Shown piece by piece: positions 44,706 through 53,813 of a stretch of 64,000 nt of DNA. How positions within the stretch are numbered: the stretch's first letter is position 1; each line of letters starts with the position of its first letter. The DNA comes from Streptomyces roseirectus (lineage in GTDB: Bacteria > Actinomycetota > Actinomycetes > Streptomycetales > Streptomycetaceae): positions 6,656,001 to 6,720,000 of the forward strand of contig NZ_CP060828.1 in assembly GCF_014489635.1 (NCBI RefSeq). Direction: 5' to 3'. The position numbers were made by a program, and so were the translations under genes. The notes beneath the pieces were generated by a model. The model was not told where the DNA came from, did no database searches, and saw only the letters and a list, made by a program, of their open reading frames with translations.

Positions 44706-47210
44706 GTGGAAGCCGAGTTGACGGCGCTCGCGACGACGGCGGTGACCGCGCTGACCGGGTTGATGGTGACGGAGTCGTGGGAGCAGGCCAAGCTGAGGCT
44801 GGCCCGGTGGTTCGGGCGCGGAGAGGCGGAGGGTAGGGCGCGGGACGAACTCGAGGCCGAGAGCGGTGAGTTGACGCGGGCCCGGGTGGAAGGGGACGAA
44901 CGGGCCGCGGACCGGGTCGAGGAGCGGCTTCGGGAACGTCTGCTCCGCGTCCTGCGGGACGACCCCGAGGCGGCGGAGGAACTGGCGCGGCTGATCACCG
45001 AACTGGCCCCGGGCGCACACGTCAGTTCGGTGAGCGGGGGCGTGTACCAGGGCCCGTCCTTCCACGGCGCCCACTTCTACGGCGACATCGCCTTCACCGT
45101 GCCGACGCCGGTGTCGGTGCCGGCGGGAACGAGAGCGCGCCCGAACCAACTGCCGTCGCGGACCTATGAGTTCGTCAACAGGGACAAGGACATCGACGCC
45201 CTGCGCCGGGCGTTCCCGGCGGCCCGGACCGGCGCCGATCACGTCGACCTCGTCGTCATGTCGGGCGTCTCCGGCGTGGGAAAGACCGCGACGGCCATCC
45301 GGTTCGGGGAGACCGTCCGGGAGTGTTATCCGGACGGCCAGTTGTACGTGACGTTCGCCGACCGGCACGACCGTCCGGGCGCGCCTGCGATCGGCGTGGA
45401 CAGCCCGGACGTCGCCGAGGCGCTTGCCACGTGTCTCATCGGGCTGGGCGTCGGCGAGGACGACATCCCGCGGACGCTCCCGGCGCGCGCCGGCCTGTAC
45501 CGGTCCCGCACCGCCGACCTGCGCATCCTGCTCGTCCTCGACAACGTCACCGAACCCGCGCAGGTGCGCGCGCTCATTCCCCAGGGAACCGGCAGCGGGG
45601 TCCTGGTCACGGCCCACGCCCGGCTGGGGGAGCTGGCGGTCGCGGACGGCGCGAGACTGGTCGGCCTGAAGCCGCTCGACGAGCACGGCGCCCTGGCCCT
45701 GCTCGCCGTCCACTGCCCGCGGGTCCGGGACTGCGACCCGGCGGTCACCGGGCGGCTGGTGGAGCTGTGCGGCGGCCTGCCCGTCGCGCTGCGGATCGCG
45801 GCGGCCCGGCTGACGGAGGAAGACCTGACGGTGGCCGAGCTGGTCGAGGAACTGTCGAACGAGACGGACCGGCTGGCCGGTCTGTCCCTGTCTGCCGAGG
45901 AGATCTCCGTGTCCGCTGCGCTGGGACCGTCCTACCGACTGCTGCCGGGTGACGCGGCCCGCCTCTACCGCCTGCTCGGCCTGCTGCCGACCGGCCGTTT
46001 CGACGCGGGAGTGGCCGCCGCGGCGGCCGGCGTCGACACACGGGTGGCCAAGCGGCAGCTCGGAGTGCTGGCGAGCGCGGGCCTCGTGGAGAAGGGAGCG
46101 GACCGGCGGTACGTCATGCACGACCTCATCCGGCTGCACGCGCGCGAGTGCGCGGACCGGGAGGAATCCCCCGCCGAGGAAGCCGCGTTGATCGAGCGGG
46201 TGGGTACCCACTACCTCGTCCTCACCGCGTTCGCCGACCGGGCGATCAAGAAGAACCGGAAGCGGATCGCGGACCTGTCCGCGCTGCTCCAGGACGCCGT
46301 CGACCCCTTCGCCGCCCCCGACGGCCCGGCGCCGCTCGCGTGGCTGGACACCGAGCGCACCGCGATCCTGGGCGTCCTGCGGGCCGCTTCCCGGCACGAA
46401 CACCATGCCTTGGTCTGGCCGTTGGCGGAGGCGTTCACGGCGCTGTTCCTCCACCGCCGCTACCTCGACATGTGGCGGGAGTCCCTGACACTGGGCGCGG
46501 AATCGGCCAGGGCCCAGGCTGAGTCGGCGTCTGGTGAACCGCAGCAGGCGCGGGTGGCCGAGGCCCGGCTGCGGAGTCTGCTGTCCCGTCCGCTGATGGA
46601 CCTGGACCGCCACGACGAGGCCCGCGCCGCACTGGACCGTGCCCTCCAGTGCGCCGAGACGGTCACCGACCTCGTACTGCAGGCATCGGTCCTGGAGTTC
46701 GAAGGCCGGTACCGGGACAAGCACGATCCCCGGAACGCGGTGGCGGTGTACCGGCGTTCCCTCGCGCTCAACGAACAGGCGGGGGAGGCCCGTGGCGCGG
46801 CCATCGCCGCCTTCTTCCTCGGCAGCGCGCTGTCCGCGGACGGGAACCACGCCGAAGCCCTCGCCGTCCTGCGCCGCGCCCACGACGACCTGCTGGCCGA
46901 CAAGGAGCCGGACGTCCGGATGGCGGCCCGCGCGCTGGGCGCGATCGGCCTCGTCCGCGACGGCCTGGGCGACACCGAGGCCGCCGAGCGTGACCTGCGG
47001 GAGGCGGTCGAGAAACTGCGGCAGCGGGACGCGATGCACTACGCGGCCGAGCCGCTGGTGGGCCTCGCGGACATCGCCCAGCGGACCGGTGCCGACGCCG
47101 ATGCCGTCCGGGGCCACCTGACCGAAGCACTCGGGATCTACGAGCGTGAGGGGCATCCGGCGGCGGAGGAACTGCGCCGCCGGCTGGCGGAGTCGGACAC
47201 CGATCGCTGA
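44706..47210 (+). CDS. STAND ATPase: NB-ARC domain with TPR repeats
   Basis: 834 residues, no membrane segment. A helical N-terminal region (1-100) and a short SGGVYQGPSFHGAHFYGDI element precede the NB-ARC domain, with Walker A GVSGVGKT at 187-194, Walker B ILLVLDN at 274-280, and GLP at CGGLPVALRIAA. A winged-helix segment (GDAARLYRLLGLLPTGRFDA) follows, then TPR-like helices from about 550 to the C-terminus. STAND proteins are nucleotide-gated switches used in regulation (AfsR-like, but no SARP DNA-binding domain here) or in anti-phage defence. No nuclease or protease effector domain is recognisable, so the output is unknown. Confidence 0.83.
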   Translation: MEAELTALATTAVTALTGLMVTESWEQAKLRLARWFGRGEAEGRARDELEAESGELTRARVEGDERAADRVEERLRERLLRVLRDDPEAAEELARLITELAPGAHVSSVSGGVYQGPSFHGAHFYGDIAFTVPTPVSVPAGTRARPNQLPSRTYEFVNRDKDIDALRRAFPAARTGADHVDLVVMSGVSGVGKTATAIRFGETVRECYPDGQLYVTFADRHDRPGAPAIGVDSPDVAEALATCLIGLGVGEDDIPRTLPARAGLYRSRTADLRILLVLDNVTEPAQVRALIPQGTGSGVLVTAHARLGELAVADGARLVGLKPLDEHGALALLAVHCPRVRDCDPAVTGRLVELCGGLPVALRIAAARLTEEDLTVAELVEELSNETDRLAGLSLSAEEISVSAALGPSYRLLPGDAARLYRLLGLLPTGRFDAGVAAAAAGVDTRVAKRQLGVLASAGLVEKGADRRYVMHDLIRLHARECADREESPAEEAALIERVGTHYLVLTAFADRAIKKNRKRIADLSALLQDAVDPFAAPDGPAPLAWLDTERTAILGVLRAASRHEHHALVWPLAEAFTALFLHRRYLDMWRESLTLGAESARAQAESASGEPQQARVAEARLRSLLSRPLMDLDRHDEARAALDRALQCAETVTDLVLQASVLEFEGRYRDKHDPRNAVAVYRRSLALNEQAGEARGAAIAAFFLGSALSADGNHAEALAVLRRAHDDLLADKEPDVRMAARALGAIGLVRDGLGDTEAAERDLREAVEKLRQRDAMHYAAEPLVGLADIAQRTGADADAVRGHLTEALGIYEREGHPAAEELRRRLAESDTDR

Positions 47211-47223
47211 GACGGGCAGCGGC

Positions 47224-48906
47224 TCAGGAGACGGGCCGAACACGCAGGACGACGGCCCGGCCGCCCGTACGCACGGAGCCCTCCAGCGGCAGCTCGGCGA
47301 GCAGAGCGGCGTACACCACCGAGGCCGACACCCCGGGGTCGCCCGCTCCTGCGGCGTCCACCACCTCGACGATCCTGCTGTCCCGGAGCCCGACCAGGCA
47401 CGCCTGTCCTTGGACGGCCGAGACGGCCAGGAGACTTCCCGGCAGCCGGACGAGCGTGTCCTCGATCCACGTCAGCGCCTCGCCGGCGTTCGGTGCGCAG
47501 TGGCGCCGGACGATCGTCGAGGCGCTTGCGGCGATCCTCCCGTCCCGTTCGTCGTCCGTGCAGGCGAGGTGGGAGACGACGCCGGGACGGACGGACACGG
47601 CGTCGGCGTGTCCGGCGACGGCCGCCGGGACGCGGCGCACGGTGACGGCCGGCCGCTCGGCGGTTCCGCCCACCTCGGTGGTCACCCGCCAGGACGTGAC
47701 CCGCGCGGCGGGAGAAGCGGCCGGAGGCACGGCGAGCGAGTACGGCGGCTCGGTGCCGGGCTCGGAGAGTCCGAGCAGGCGGTAGAGGGTCGTGCGCAGC
47801 CGGGCCAGCGCGTGGCCCGGCTCGGCGAAGGCCCGCGCCGAGACCGAGGCGTAGCGTCCGGGGGAGTGTCCCCGCACGGCCGCGTCGATCTGACCGCGCA
47901 GGTCCCCTCGCGGGTCGAGCCGGGGTGCGAGGTCCGCCAGGGCCTGGACGGCGGTGCCCGGCACCGCGTCCGAGCCGAACGCGGCGAGCAGCAGCGGCGT
48001 GTCCAGACAAGCGCCGTACAGGGTGACCGACCCGTGGTCGCCGATCAGGACGTCGGCGGCGACCAGCGCGGGACGCCACGCGTGCACGGCGGGCATCAGC
48101 AGGAGCCCCGCGTCCAGGGCGGTCGCCTGGAGGGTGCGGAGCTGCCAGGCACCGTGCGCCGACCAGACGTTGGGGTGGACGATCGCGCCGACCTTGTAGT
48201 CGTCGTAGGGGAGTTGGGCGAGGAGACGGGCCGGTAGGTCCGGCTGCGTCCCGAGGAGGGAGGTCGGGCCCCAGGTCGAGCTGAGCATCACCAGCGACTG
48301 GTCCGGCCGGACGCCGAGTGCCGCCCGGTAGGCCGATCTCATCCGCCCACTGCTCATCAGCTCGTCGAGACAGGGGTCGCCCACCAGGAGGGTGCGCTCC
48401 GCCGTCTTCGGGTGGGTGGCGAGCAGTTGCTCTTCCTGCGACGGGTGGGAGACGGCCAGCCAGGCCCTCCCGGACTCCAGCAGCGAGTCGGGGACGACGC
48501 CGGAGAGCCGGTCGTGCGCGCCGCGCGAGTCCGGGACGAGTTTCTGGAACCCCACGCCGTGCGGCAGCACCAGGACCGGGCAGTTCCCCTCCGGCACGTC
48601 GATGTTCTCGCTGGCGGACAGGATGAGATCCGGGTCGACCTCACCCAGTTGCTCCCACGGCATGACCCGGCAGCCGGCCTCGCGCAGCAGGTCGAGGACT
48701 CCGGCGGCGAAGGCCGAGGTCGGGTCGTACGCGAAGACGACCGTGACACGGTGGTCGTCACGCAGCAGCGCCGGAAGCGATTCGAGGACCCGTACGGTCG
48801 ACGTGACCGTGCGGGCCGCCACGACGAGGGTTCGCTCGCCGAGGAACGTGCCCCACCGGTGAGCGTCATGCCCTACCGGGACACGCAGCGGCTCCCTACC
48901 GAACAC
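47224..48906 (-). CDS. GT-B-fold protein, CDP-glycerol glycerophosphotransferase-like
   Basis: 560 residues. The N-terminal Rossmann-like half (ERTLVVAARTVTSTVRVLES, VVFAYDPTSAF) is followed by LPHGVGFQKLVPDSRG, VLIGDHGSVTLYGACLDTPL and VMLSSTWGPTSL, the arrangement of CDP-glycerol:glycerophosphotransferases and related GT-B enzymes. The last 160 residues are a different, strand-rich region. I chose GTG 48906, which has GAGGG seven bases upstream; GTG 48939 and 48930 are possible. It converges with the STAND gene (13 bp apart), and an array of twenty GGCTCGC heptamers starts 43 bp upstream of the start codon. Role unknown; cell-envelope polymer synthesis is one option. Confidence 0.7.
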   Translation of the reverse strand: MFGREPLRVPVGHDAHRWGTFLGERTLVVAARTVTSTVRVLESLPALLRDDHRVTVVFAYDPTSAFAAGVLDLLREAGCRVMPWEQLGEVDPDLILSASENIDVPEGNCPVLVLPHGVGFQKLVPDSRGAHDRLSGVVPDSLLESGRAWLAVSHPSQEEQLLATHPKTAERTLLVGDPCLDELMSSGRMRSAYRAALGVRPDQSLVMLSSTWGPTSLLGTQPDLPARLLAQLPYDDYKVGAIVHPNVWSAHGAWQLRTLQATALDAGLLLMPAVHAWRPALVAADVLIGDHGSVTLYGACLDTPLLLAAFGSDAVPGTAVQALADLAPRLDPRGDLRGQIDAAVRGHSPGRYASVSARAFAEPGHALARLRTTLYRLLGLSEPGTEPPYSLAVPPAASPAARVTSWRVTTEVGGTAERPAVTVRRVPAAVAGHADAVSVRPGVVSHLACTDDERDGRIAASASTIVRRHCAPNAGEALTWIEDTLVRLPGSLLAVSAVQGQACLVGLRDSRIVEVVDAAGAGDPGVSASVVYAALLAELPLEGSVRTGGRAVVLRVRPVS

Positions 48907-48948
48907 GGCATCGCCCTCGACCGCCCCCACGCCGCGCACCGCTCAACC

Positions 48949-49088
48949 GGCTCGCGGCTCGCGGCTCGCGGCTCGCGGCTCGCGGCTCGCGGCTCGCGGC
49001 TCGCGGCTCGCGGCTCGCGGCTCGCGGCTCGCGGCTCGCGGCTCGCGGCTCGCGGCTCGCGGCTCGCGGCTCGCGGCTCGCGGCTCGC
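48949..49088. repeat. Twenty perfect tandem copies of the heptamer GGCTCGC
   Basis: An uninterrupted 140-bp array lies in the 5' region of the gene ending at 47224, 43 bp from its chosen start. A stop codon (minus-strand TGA at 48945-48943) separates array and coding frame, so copy-number change would alter promoter spacing or the leader RNA rather than the protein. Because seven is not a multiple of three, all frames through it stay open, producing spurious repetitive ORFs on both strands. Confidence 0.97.
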
Positions 49089-49743
49089 GGGCCATGCTCT
49101 GTTATCACACATAAAGCCGAAGTTCCATCCCTCATGCGGATACCATCTCGTTGCTCGTGAACGGATACACGGTAACCAGAGCGGCGATGCCCTTCCGAAG
49201 CGGGGCAGGCACCCGTATCCCGGAGTTCACGGCGATCCGACGAGGTGGGGTGACCAAACGGCGATGGTGCCGGCTGAGCTTCCGTTACCTCGGGAAGCAA
49301 GCCGAGGGGAACAGAGCTGGACCCGGCGCTGGGGCCAGCATCTACGGGCGGGCCGCCAACTCGTCAGGTTCCGTGGGGATGATGGGGCGAGGCGGTCGAA
49401 GGACGTGGACATGCTCCAGGCCGCCGTGTGGGTCGCTCACCAGCCGCAGTGGGGGATGCGGCCAGGGGACTTGCCGACGATCGGAGGGTACCGCGCTGTT
49501 CAGCCCATCTGCTCACGGGCCGGCCTGGGCGAGCAGGGTTCGTTTCTCGGTTATGCGTGTTGCTTGGGTGACGACCCCTTTGGTATCGGCTCGGACCAGA
49601 GTCACGGTCTGGCCGCGCGAATCTCGGCATGTCGATCACCCTAGATCAGGTCGTGGAACATATCCGATGCCTCAAGCCCCGCATGGCTGGAAATGGCACG
49701 GGTGAAAGCCACTTCGAGCTCTTTCGGCCTGGTCCCTACGGGC
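49089..49743. other. Non-coding, decayed-looking region
   Basis: 655 bp with no intact gene. Part of it (49100-49170) is AT-richer than the surroundings and may contain the promoter of the heptamer-associated gene. Short minus-strand stretches translate into protein-like text (for example TLVRADTKGVVTQATRITEK ending near 49520, and RYPPIVGKSPGRIPHCGW near 49440) but are broken by stops and frame changes, suggesting remnants. Confidence 0.45.
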
Positions 49744-50007
49744 CTACGACATGGTCGGCAACTCCGTCGCCTTACGCACACACGGGACGCACAGCTGAGC
49801 CCGGAGGCATCGCTGCGGTCGTTGCCCGACGCGTCCGCCTGGCCGGATGCCGTCGATCAGGATCCGCAGACCGGCGCCGAGGTCTTGTCCTGAGTCCACG
49901 CGCTGGTCCCCGTAGTCCGCGACGAACTCGCCGTCGCCTGGAACGGAAAAGGCGTCGCTTCCTGCCGCCGTCCAGGGCTTCGGAAGCGCCGTGGTCCGAC
50001 TACCGGT
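49744..50007 (-). pseudogene. TetR-like C-terminal remnant cut by the IS element
   Basis: An 88-codon open stretch without an N-terminal half, reading from the left IS boundary to TAG at 49744. Its first part (SDAFSVPGDGEFVADYGDQR, then DLGAGLRILIDGIRPGG) resembles the C-terminal end of actinobacterial TetR regulators, where a GL-x-LLDGI motif is common. No helix-turn-helix is found on the far side of the IS, so sequence has been lost as well as interrupted. Assignment is from pattern memory only. Confidence 0.4.
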
Positions 50008-51542
50008 AGTTCGTTAAATCCGGTAGTAGAGGTCAAGGCCGTGTCCGGCCGTGACTGCGTCGATCAGGGCCTGGAGCTCGGAGGGTGGGTCCTTGTCCGT
50101 CCAGGCTTGCCACCACCGGTGGAGGGTGACGGCGGGGGTGAGCCAGGAACGGACGGCCCGTAAGGCCCTGGGCCAGCAAGGCTGTTGGTGCTGGTGGGGT
50201 GCGGCTGGGCCCCCTCTCTGGCCCGTCATCAGGGCACGGATCCGGCGCGGTGGCATCAAGTGGTCCGGGCGGTGCGAACCACTGGTCCCAGCAGAAGGAG
50301 AAGGCGCAGTTGACCAGGGTCTGGTGGCGGCGGATGGCGCGGTCGGAGCGGACTTGGAAGTCGGCCCAGCCGAGTTCGTCCTTGATCTGCTTGTAGCTCT
50401 GCTCGATCCACGGCCGCAGCCCGTAGAGCCGCACGATTTCGGCGAGGTCGGCCGACGGGTGTGGGCTGGTGTCGGCGTGCGGGGCGTCGGGGTGGGGCAG
50501 GTTGGTGGCCAGGAACCAGGTGGCCTTCTCCGGCAGCACACCCGGATCGGTGGTGGCCACCACCAGGCGGCACGGGGAGTCGGGTCCGTAGCCGCCCAGG
50601 CGGGTATCCGCGGCCCACCAGGTCTCGGTGTGCCCGTCGCGGAAGTGGCGCTCAACTCGTGTCCAGTCACCCGGATGTTCCGGGTCGGTACCGGCCAGGG
50701 CGCGGGCGGCATCGATGGGGGTGTGCGGCTGGTCGGAGCGGGCCCAGGTGCCGCGGTGCGGCCTGAGTGCCACGACGTAGGGAAGGCCCGCGTCGCGCAG
50801 CGCGAGGTACCAGTCGTCGCTCACGGAGTAGGCGCAGTCGGCGACCACCGCCCGGCAGGCGAAGCCCGCCTCTTTGGCTCGGGCCGCGAGGGCGGCGGAC
50901 AGCTGCGGTTTCGTGCGGAAAGCCGGGTCGGACCGGCCGCGGGCGAAGCGATGGGCGGGCGTGTAGGGCCGGGCGTGCAGCGGGTAGTACACGCGGCCGT
51001 CGGTCCACACCGTGGTCACCGTGACGATGCCGTTGTCCGTCTTGCCCAGCCGACCCAGCCACTGCCGGCCCACGTTGGCGGTAGCCGTGCCGTCCTTGCG
51101 GTCCCCTGAGTCGTCGATCACGATGACCCCGCCGTCATGCGGAGCGGTCGCCGGCTGCTCGCGCAGCAGCTCAAGCCGCCGGTCGTTGACCTCCTCGGCC
51201 TCCCAGGGCGACTCCGAGAGGAAGAACTGCAGCCGCTGCACCCCCGGCGTGCCCGCACCTGCCACCGGCTCCGCCCCGGCCAGGCAGGTGATCGTCTTGT
51301 TCCGCTCCCGCGGCGCCAGCAACCCGGTCAGATACTCACGAAAACCTCGCCGCTGAGCCAAGCTGAAGAAGAGGTCGTCGAACCGGGCCGCGTACTCCTC
51401 CAACGGCCCCGGCGCAGGCGGACACGGACGGCGAGCAGTCATCTCCAGCCCCCAACAGAGCAGTTGACTCCTACCACCGGCCTACGGGCGACCCGCCCCG
51501 TCGTCAACCCACATCACCGCCGGATTTAACGAACTACCGGTA
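50001..51542 (-). mobile_element. IS701-family insertion sequence
   Basis: 1,542 bp with perfect 23-bp inverted ends (50001-50023 and 51520-51542). The outermost eight bases, TACCGGTA, are themselves a palindrome, so they may be part of the ends or an 8-bp target duplication. If the latter, the terminal repeats are 15 bp starting GTTCGTTAAAT. It carries one transposase gene on the minus strand, frameshifted near its 3' end. It sits exactly at the stop codon of the orphan gene 51534-52106. Confidence 0.88.
50014..51442 (-). pseudogene. IS701-family transposase, frameshifted
   Basis: DDE transposase. Catalytic residues are Asp in GVIVIDDSGDRKDG, Asp in VVADCAYS and Glu in WIEQSYKQIKDELGWADFQ. 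The frame beginning at 51442 loses the normal C-terminus near 50212 and runs on out of frame to 50033. The expected C-terminus (HQHQQPCWPRALRAVRSWLT ... DAVTAGHGLDLYYRI) is in another frame, ending at TAA 50014 inside the left inverted repeat. The switch is a one-base step at a run of five G (plus-strand C at 50210-50214), so either a recent +1 mutation or programmed frameshifting. All three catalytic residues lie before it. Confidence 0.85.
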
Positions 51543-52106
51543 GGTGTGCGTGTTGTCCAGATGCGCCCCGATGTAACCCACGTACACCAGCCCCGAGTTG
51601 GCCGTGTCGTCGTGGAAGTACAGGCGGGGGGAGACGGTGTTGCCGCTGCCGATGCGGAGGTGGGACTGCATGAAGAGGCGGGCGGTCGGGGTGATGGACT
51701 CGGGTACGGGGAAGGTGCGTTGGCGGCGCCAGTCGTGATGGTTGGCGACGGTCTCGGACTCGCGCATCGTCACTTTCCCTGAGGGAAAAGGGTGTTGGCA
51801 GGAGTCGGGGAGATTTTCGCACCAGCGGCGGAAGTCGCAGGACGTCCGGCTCGCGGCGTATTCCTCCAGGGCGCAGAGGGCGTCCCAGGCGACGGCGACC
51901 CAGTTGCCGATGCATTGGGCGTCCAGCTCCCTGGTCCGCTTGGCGTTCCCGGTGAAGCGGAGGTGAGGGAACTCGCCCATGCGGGCGAGGAGTTCGGCGA
52001 AGTTCACAGGCCGGCCGACGGCTATTTCACGGGATTTTCTTTTCTTCGGCGCAATTCGAATACCGCGCCTCTTGACCGGCTTTTCGCACGTCTTCAATAC
52101 GTTCAC
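51534..52106 (-). CDS. Orphan conserved hypothetical protein
   Basis: 190 residues from GTG 52106, with GAAGAGGA five bases upstream. The N-terminus is strongly basic (KKRKSREIAVGR). The middle and C-terminus (ARLFMQSHLRIGSGNTVSPR, LYFHDDTANSGLVYVGYIGA, HLDNTHTY) contain a segment I have seen at the end of Streptomyces hypothetical proteins in accessory regions. The base composition, especially 52020-52120, is poorer in GC than the neighbours, suggesting acquisition. The stop codon TAG is formed at the IS boundary, and the pre-insertion sequence would also give TAG there, so the gene is probably intact. Function unknown. Confidence 0.65.
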   Translation of the reverse strand: MNVLKTCEKPVKRRGIRIAPKKRKSREIAVGRPVNFAELLARMGEFPHLRFTGNAKRTRELDAQCIGNWVAVAWDALCALEEYAASRTSCDFRRWCENLPDSCQHPFPSGKVTMRESETVANHHDWRRQRTFPVPESITPTARLFMQSHLRIGSGNTVSPRLYFHDDTANSGLVYVGYIGAHLDNTHTYR

Positions 52107-52443
52107 GTGGTCCTCTTCATGACCGCGCCGAAGGGGACCCCATCACACCACCGTCAGTGAATCCAGTCAATCATCTTTTGCGATCGAATTCGAAAGCCGG
52201 GAAAGGGTGAGGAATTTGCAGCGACGTTCATGATGAAGCCAAATTCTGTCAGCCGTGGGCTTTCTGTGTCTCCTTGCGTGCTGCGTGCCCCGTACCCTCG
52301 TCCGTCACGCTCGCGCTGGTGGTGTCCCTCCACCCTCAACTCCCCGAGCGGACGGCGCCGGGGGCCGGTGATCACCGCAGGATCTCCATGGTGGAAGCTA
52401 CCCCCGTAGTCATGTTCTCCAACTTTCAAGGAGGCGACCGGAC
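52107..52443. other. AT-richer divergent intergenic region
   Basis: 337 bp between the orphan gene and the exported hydrolase, with noticeably lower GC at 52140-52260. Ribosome-binding sites lie at both ends (AAGGAGG at 52426-52432 for the hydrolase). No gene seen. Confidence 0.55.
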
Positions 52444-53802
52444 ATGACGAGGTTCGTGACACGCAGGGCGGTACTGGGCGGCATGGCCGCCGGGGCGGTG
52501 GCGGGCGCCGGGCTGGGCGGCAACGCCTGGGCGGCCAAGGGGACTTCGGCTTCGACGGCGGCGGAACCGTACGTCGCCTTCCCCGTCGGCGCCGGCGGCG
52601 GCCCCGCCGGGTCGGACCGGGTGCACGCACTCCAGATCGGCGACCCGGCCGCCGGCACCGTACTCGTCCTGGTCCCCGGCCAGTTCGGCGCGGCGAACGA
52701 CTTCCGCCTCCTCGCCCGCGACCTCGTCGCGGCCGTACCCGGCGTACAGGTGTGGGCAGTTGACCGGCGCGAGGAGAACCTGGCCGACCGCGCCGGCTTC
52801 GCGACCGCCGACCCCCTCGCCTACTACCTCGACGGCCACTACCACAGCCAGGACCCGGCGGCCTCCGGATTCATGGCCGACTGGGGCCTGCCGCAGACCC
52901 TTTCGGACCTGCGGACGGTCGTCGAGGCGGCCTCCTGCTGCGGCCGGCGCAAGGTGATCCTCGGCGGCCACTCCTGGGGCGCGACCACCGCCGCCGTCTA
53001 CGCCGCCTGGGACTTCGACGGCCGGCCCGGCCACCGCGACCTCGCGGGCCTCGCGCTCATCGACGGCGGTGTCCTCGGCGCGTTCAACGGCGGCGGCGAG
53101 GCTCCCGACAACTCGGCGGAGAAGGTCAGGCAGCGCCTCGACGCGATCTCCGGCGGCGCGGTGTTCGACATGTCGCTGGCCGCCGTCGGCGTCGGCACCC
53201 GCTCCGAGAGCACTCAGATCTGGTACCAACTCGCGGGCTGGTACGCCCACTTGGACCCCCACGGCACGTCGGTCCTCCAGCCGCGCCTGCCGGACGCGCT
53301 GCGCCCCGCCAACACCCTGACGAACGCAGCCCTGTTGGGCCTGCTCGTCGACCAGAGCTTCGGCTGGCCCAACGACATCAGCGTCCACTCGGGCACGTTC
53401 TCCGCCACCGGCGACTGGACCGACACGGGCATCACCCCCATCTCCCGCGTCGCCACCGCCTACGCCGGCCCCGAGCCGACCGTCTGGCAGTGGTACTGGC
53501 CCGCCCGCCTCTCCGTCGACCTCGACGCCGCGGACGTCTTCGCCGACACGGACGTCACCCGCTCCCTCGGCCTGCGCATCCAGCACGCCACCGGCATCGA
53601 CGTCCCCCTCTTCGCCTTCCAGACCAGCGCCTACCAGGGCACGGCCGTCACCGCGGCCCAGAAACTCGCCTCCGCCTCCCGGGTACCCTTCACCTCCTTC
53701 CAGACGGACACGACCATGAACCACCTCGACCCGCTGTTCGCGGCGACCGCCAAGAACACGGCGACCCAGAGCCTCGCCACGTTCGTCCGACGCCTCGTCT
53801 GA
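52444..53802 (+). CDS. Tat-exported alpha/beta-hydrolase
   Basis: 452 residues. A twin-arginine signal (TRRAVLGGMAAGAVAGAGLG, cleavage near AWAAKG) precedes an alpha/beta-hydrolase fold with nucleophile elbow GGHSWGATTAA (Ser), VWAVDRREENLADRAGF, and a late His in TTMNHLDPLFAA. It is therefore a secreted esterase, lipase or related enzyme. The start ATG 52444 has a perfect AAGGAGG site with eleven-base spacing. Substrate unknown. Confidence 0.87.
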   Translation: MTRFVTRRAVLGGMAAGAVAGAGLGGNAWAAKGTSASTAAEPYVAFPVGAGGGPAGSDRVHALQIGDPAAGTVLVLVPGQFGAANDFRLLARDLVAAVPGVQVWAVDRREENLADRAGFATADPLAYYLDGHYHSQDPAASGFMADWGLPQTLSDLRTVVEAASCCGRRKVILGGHSWGATTAAVYAAWDFDGRPGHRDLAGLALIDGGVLGAFNGGGEAPDNSAEKVRQRLDAISGGAVFDMSLAAVGVGTRSESTQIWYQLAGWYAHLDPHGTSVLQPRLPDALRPANTLTNAALLGLLVDQSFGWPNDISVHSGTFSATGDWTDTGITPISRVATAYAGPEPTVWQWYWPARLSVDLDAADVFADTDVTRSLGLRIQHATGIDVPLFAFQTSAYQGTAVTAAQKLASASRVPFTSFQTDTTMNHLDPLFAATAKNTATQSLATFVRRLV

Positions 53803-53813
53803 ACCCACGCCGA

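Noticed and set aside
49364..49639. Possible small genes left of the TetR-like remnant, including a minus-strand stretch TLVRADTKGVVTQATRITEK
   Set aside because: Each is limited to about 30 codons by stops and switches frame; at most a remnant, with no start signal.
48412..49644. Long plus-strand and minus-strand open frames running through the heptamer array (REPRAAS- and GSRLAAR-type repeats)
   Set aside because: A 7-bp repeat keeps every frame open without stops. The flanking translations resemble no protein and the plus-strand frame lies over the GT-B-like gene.
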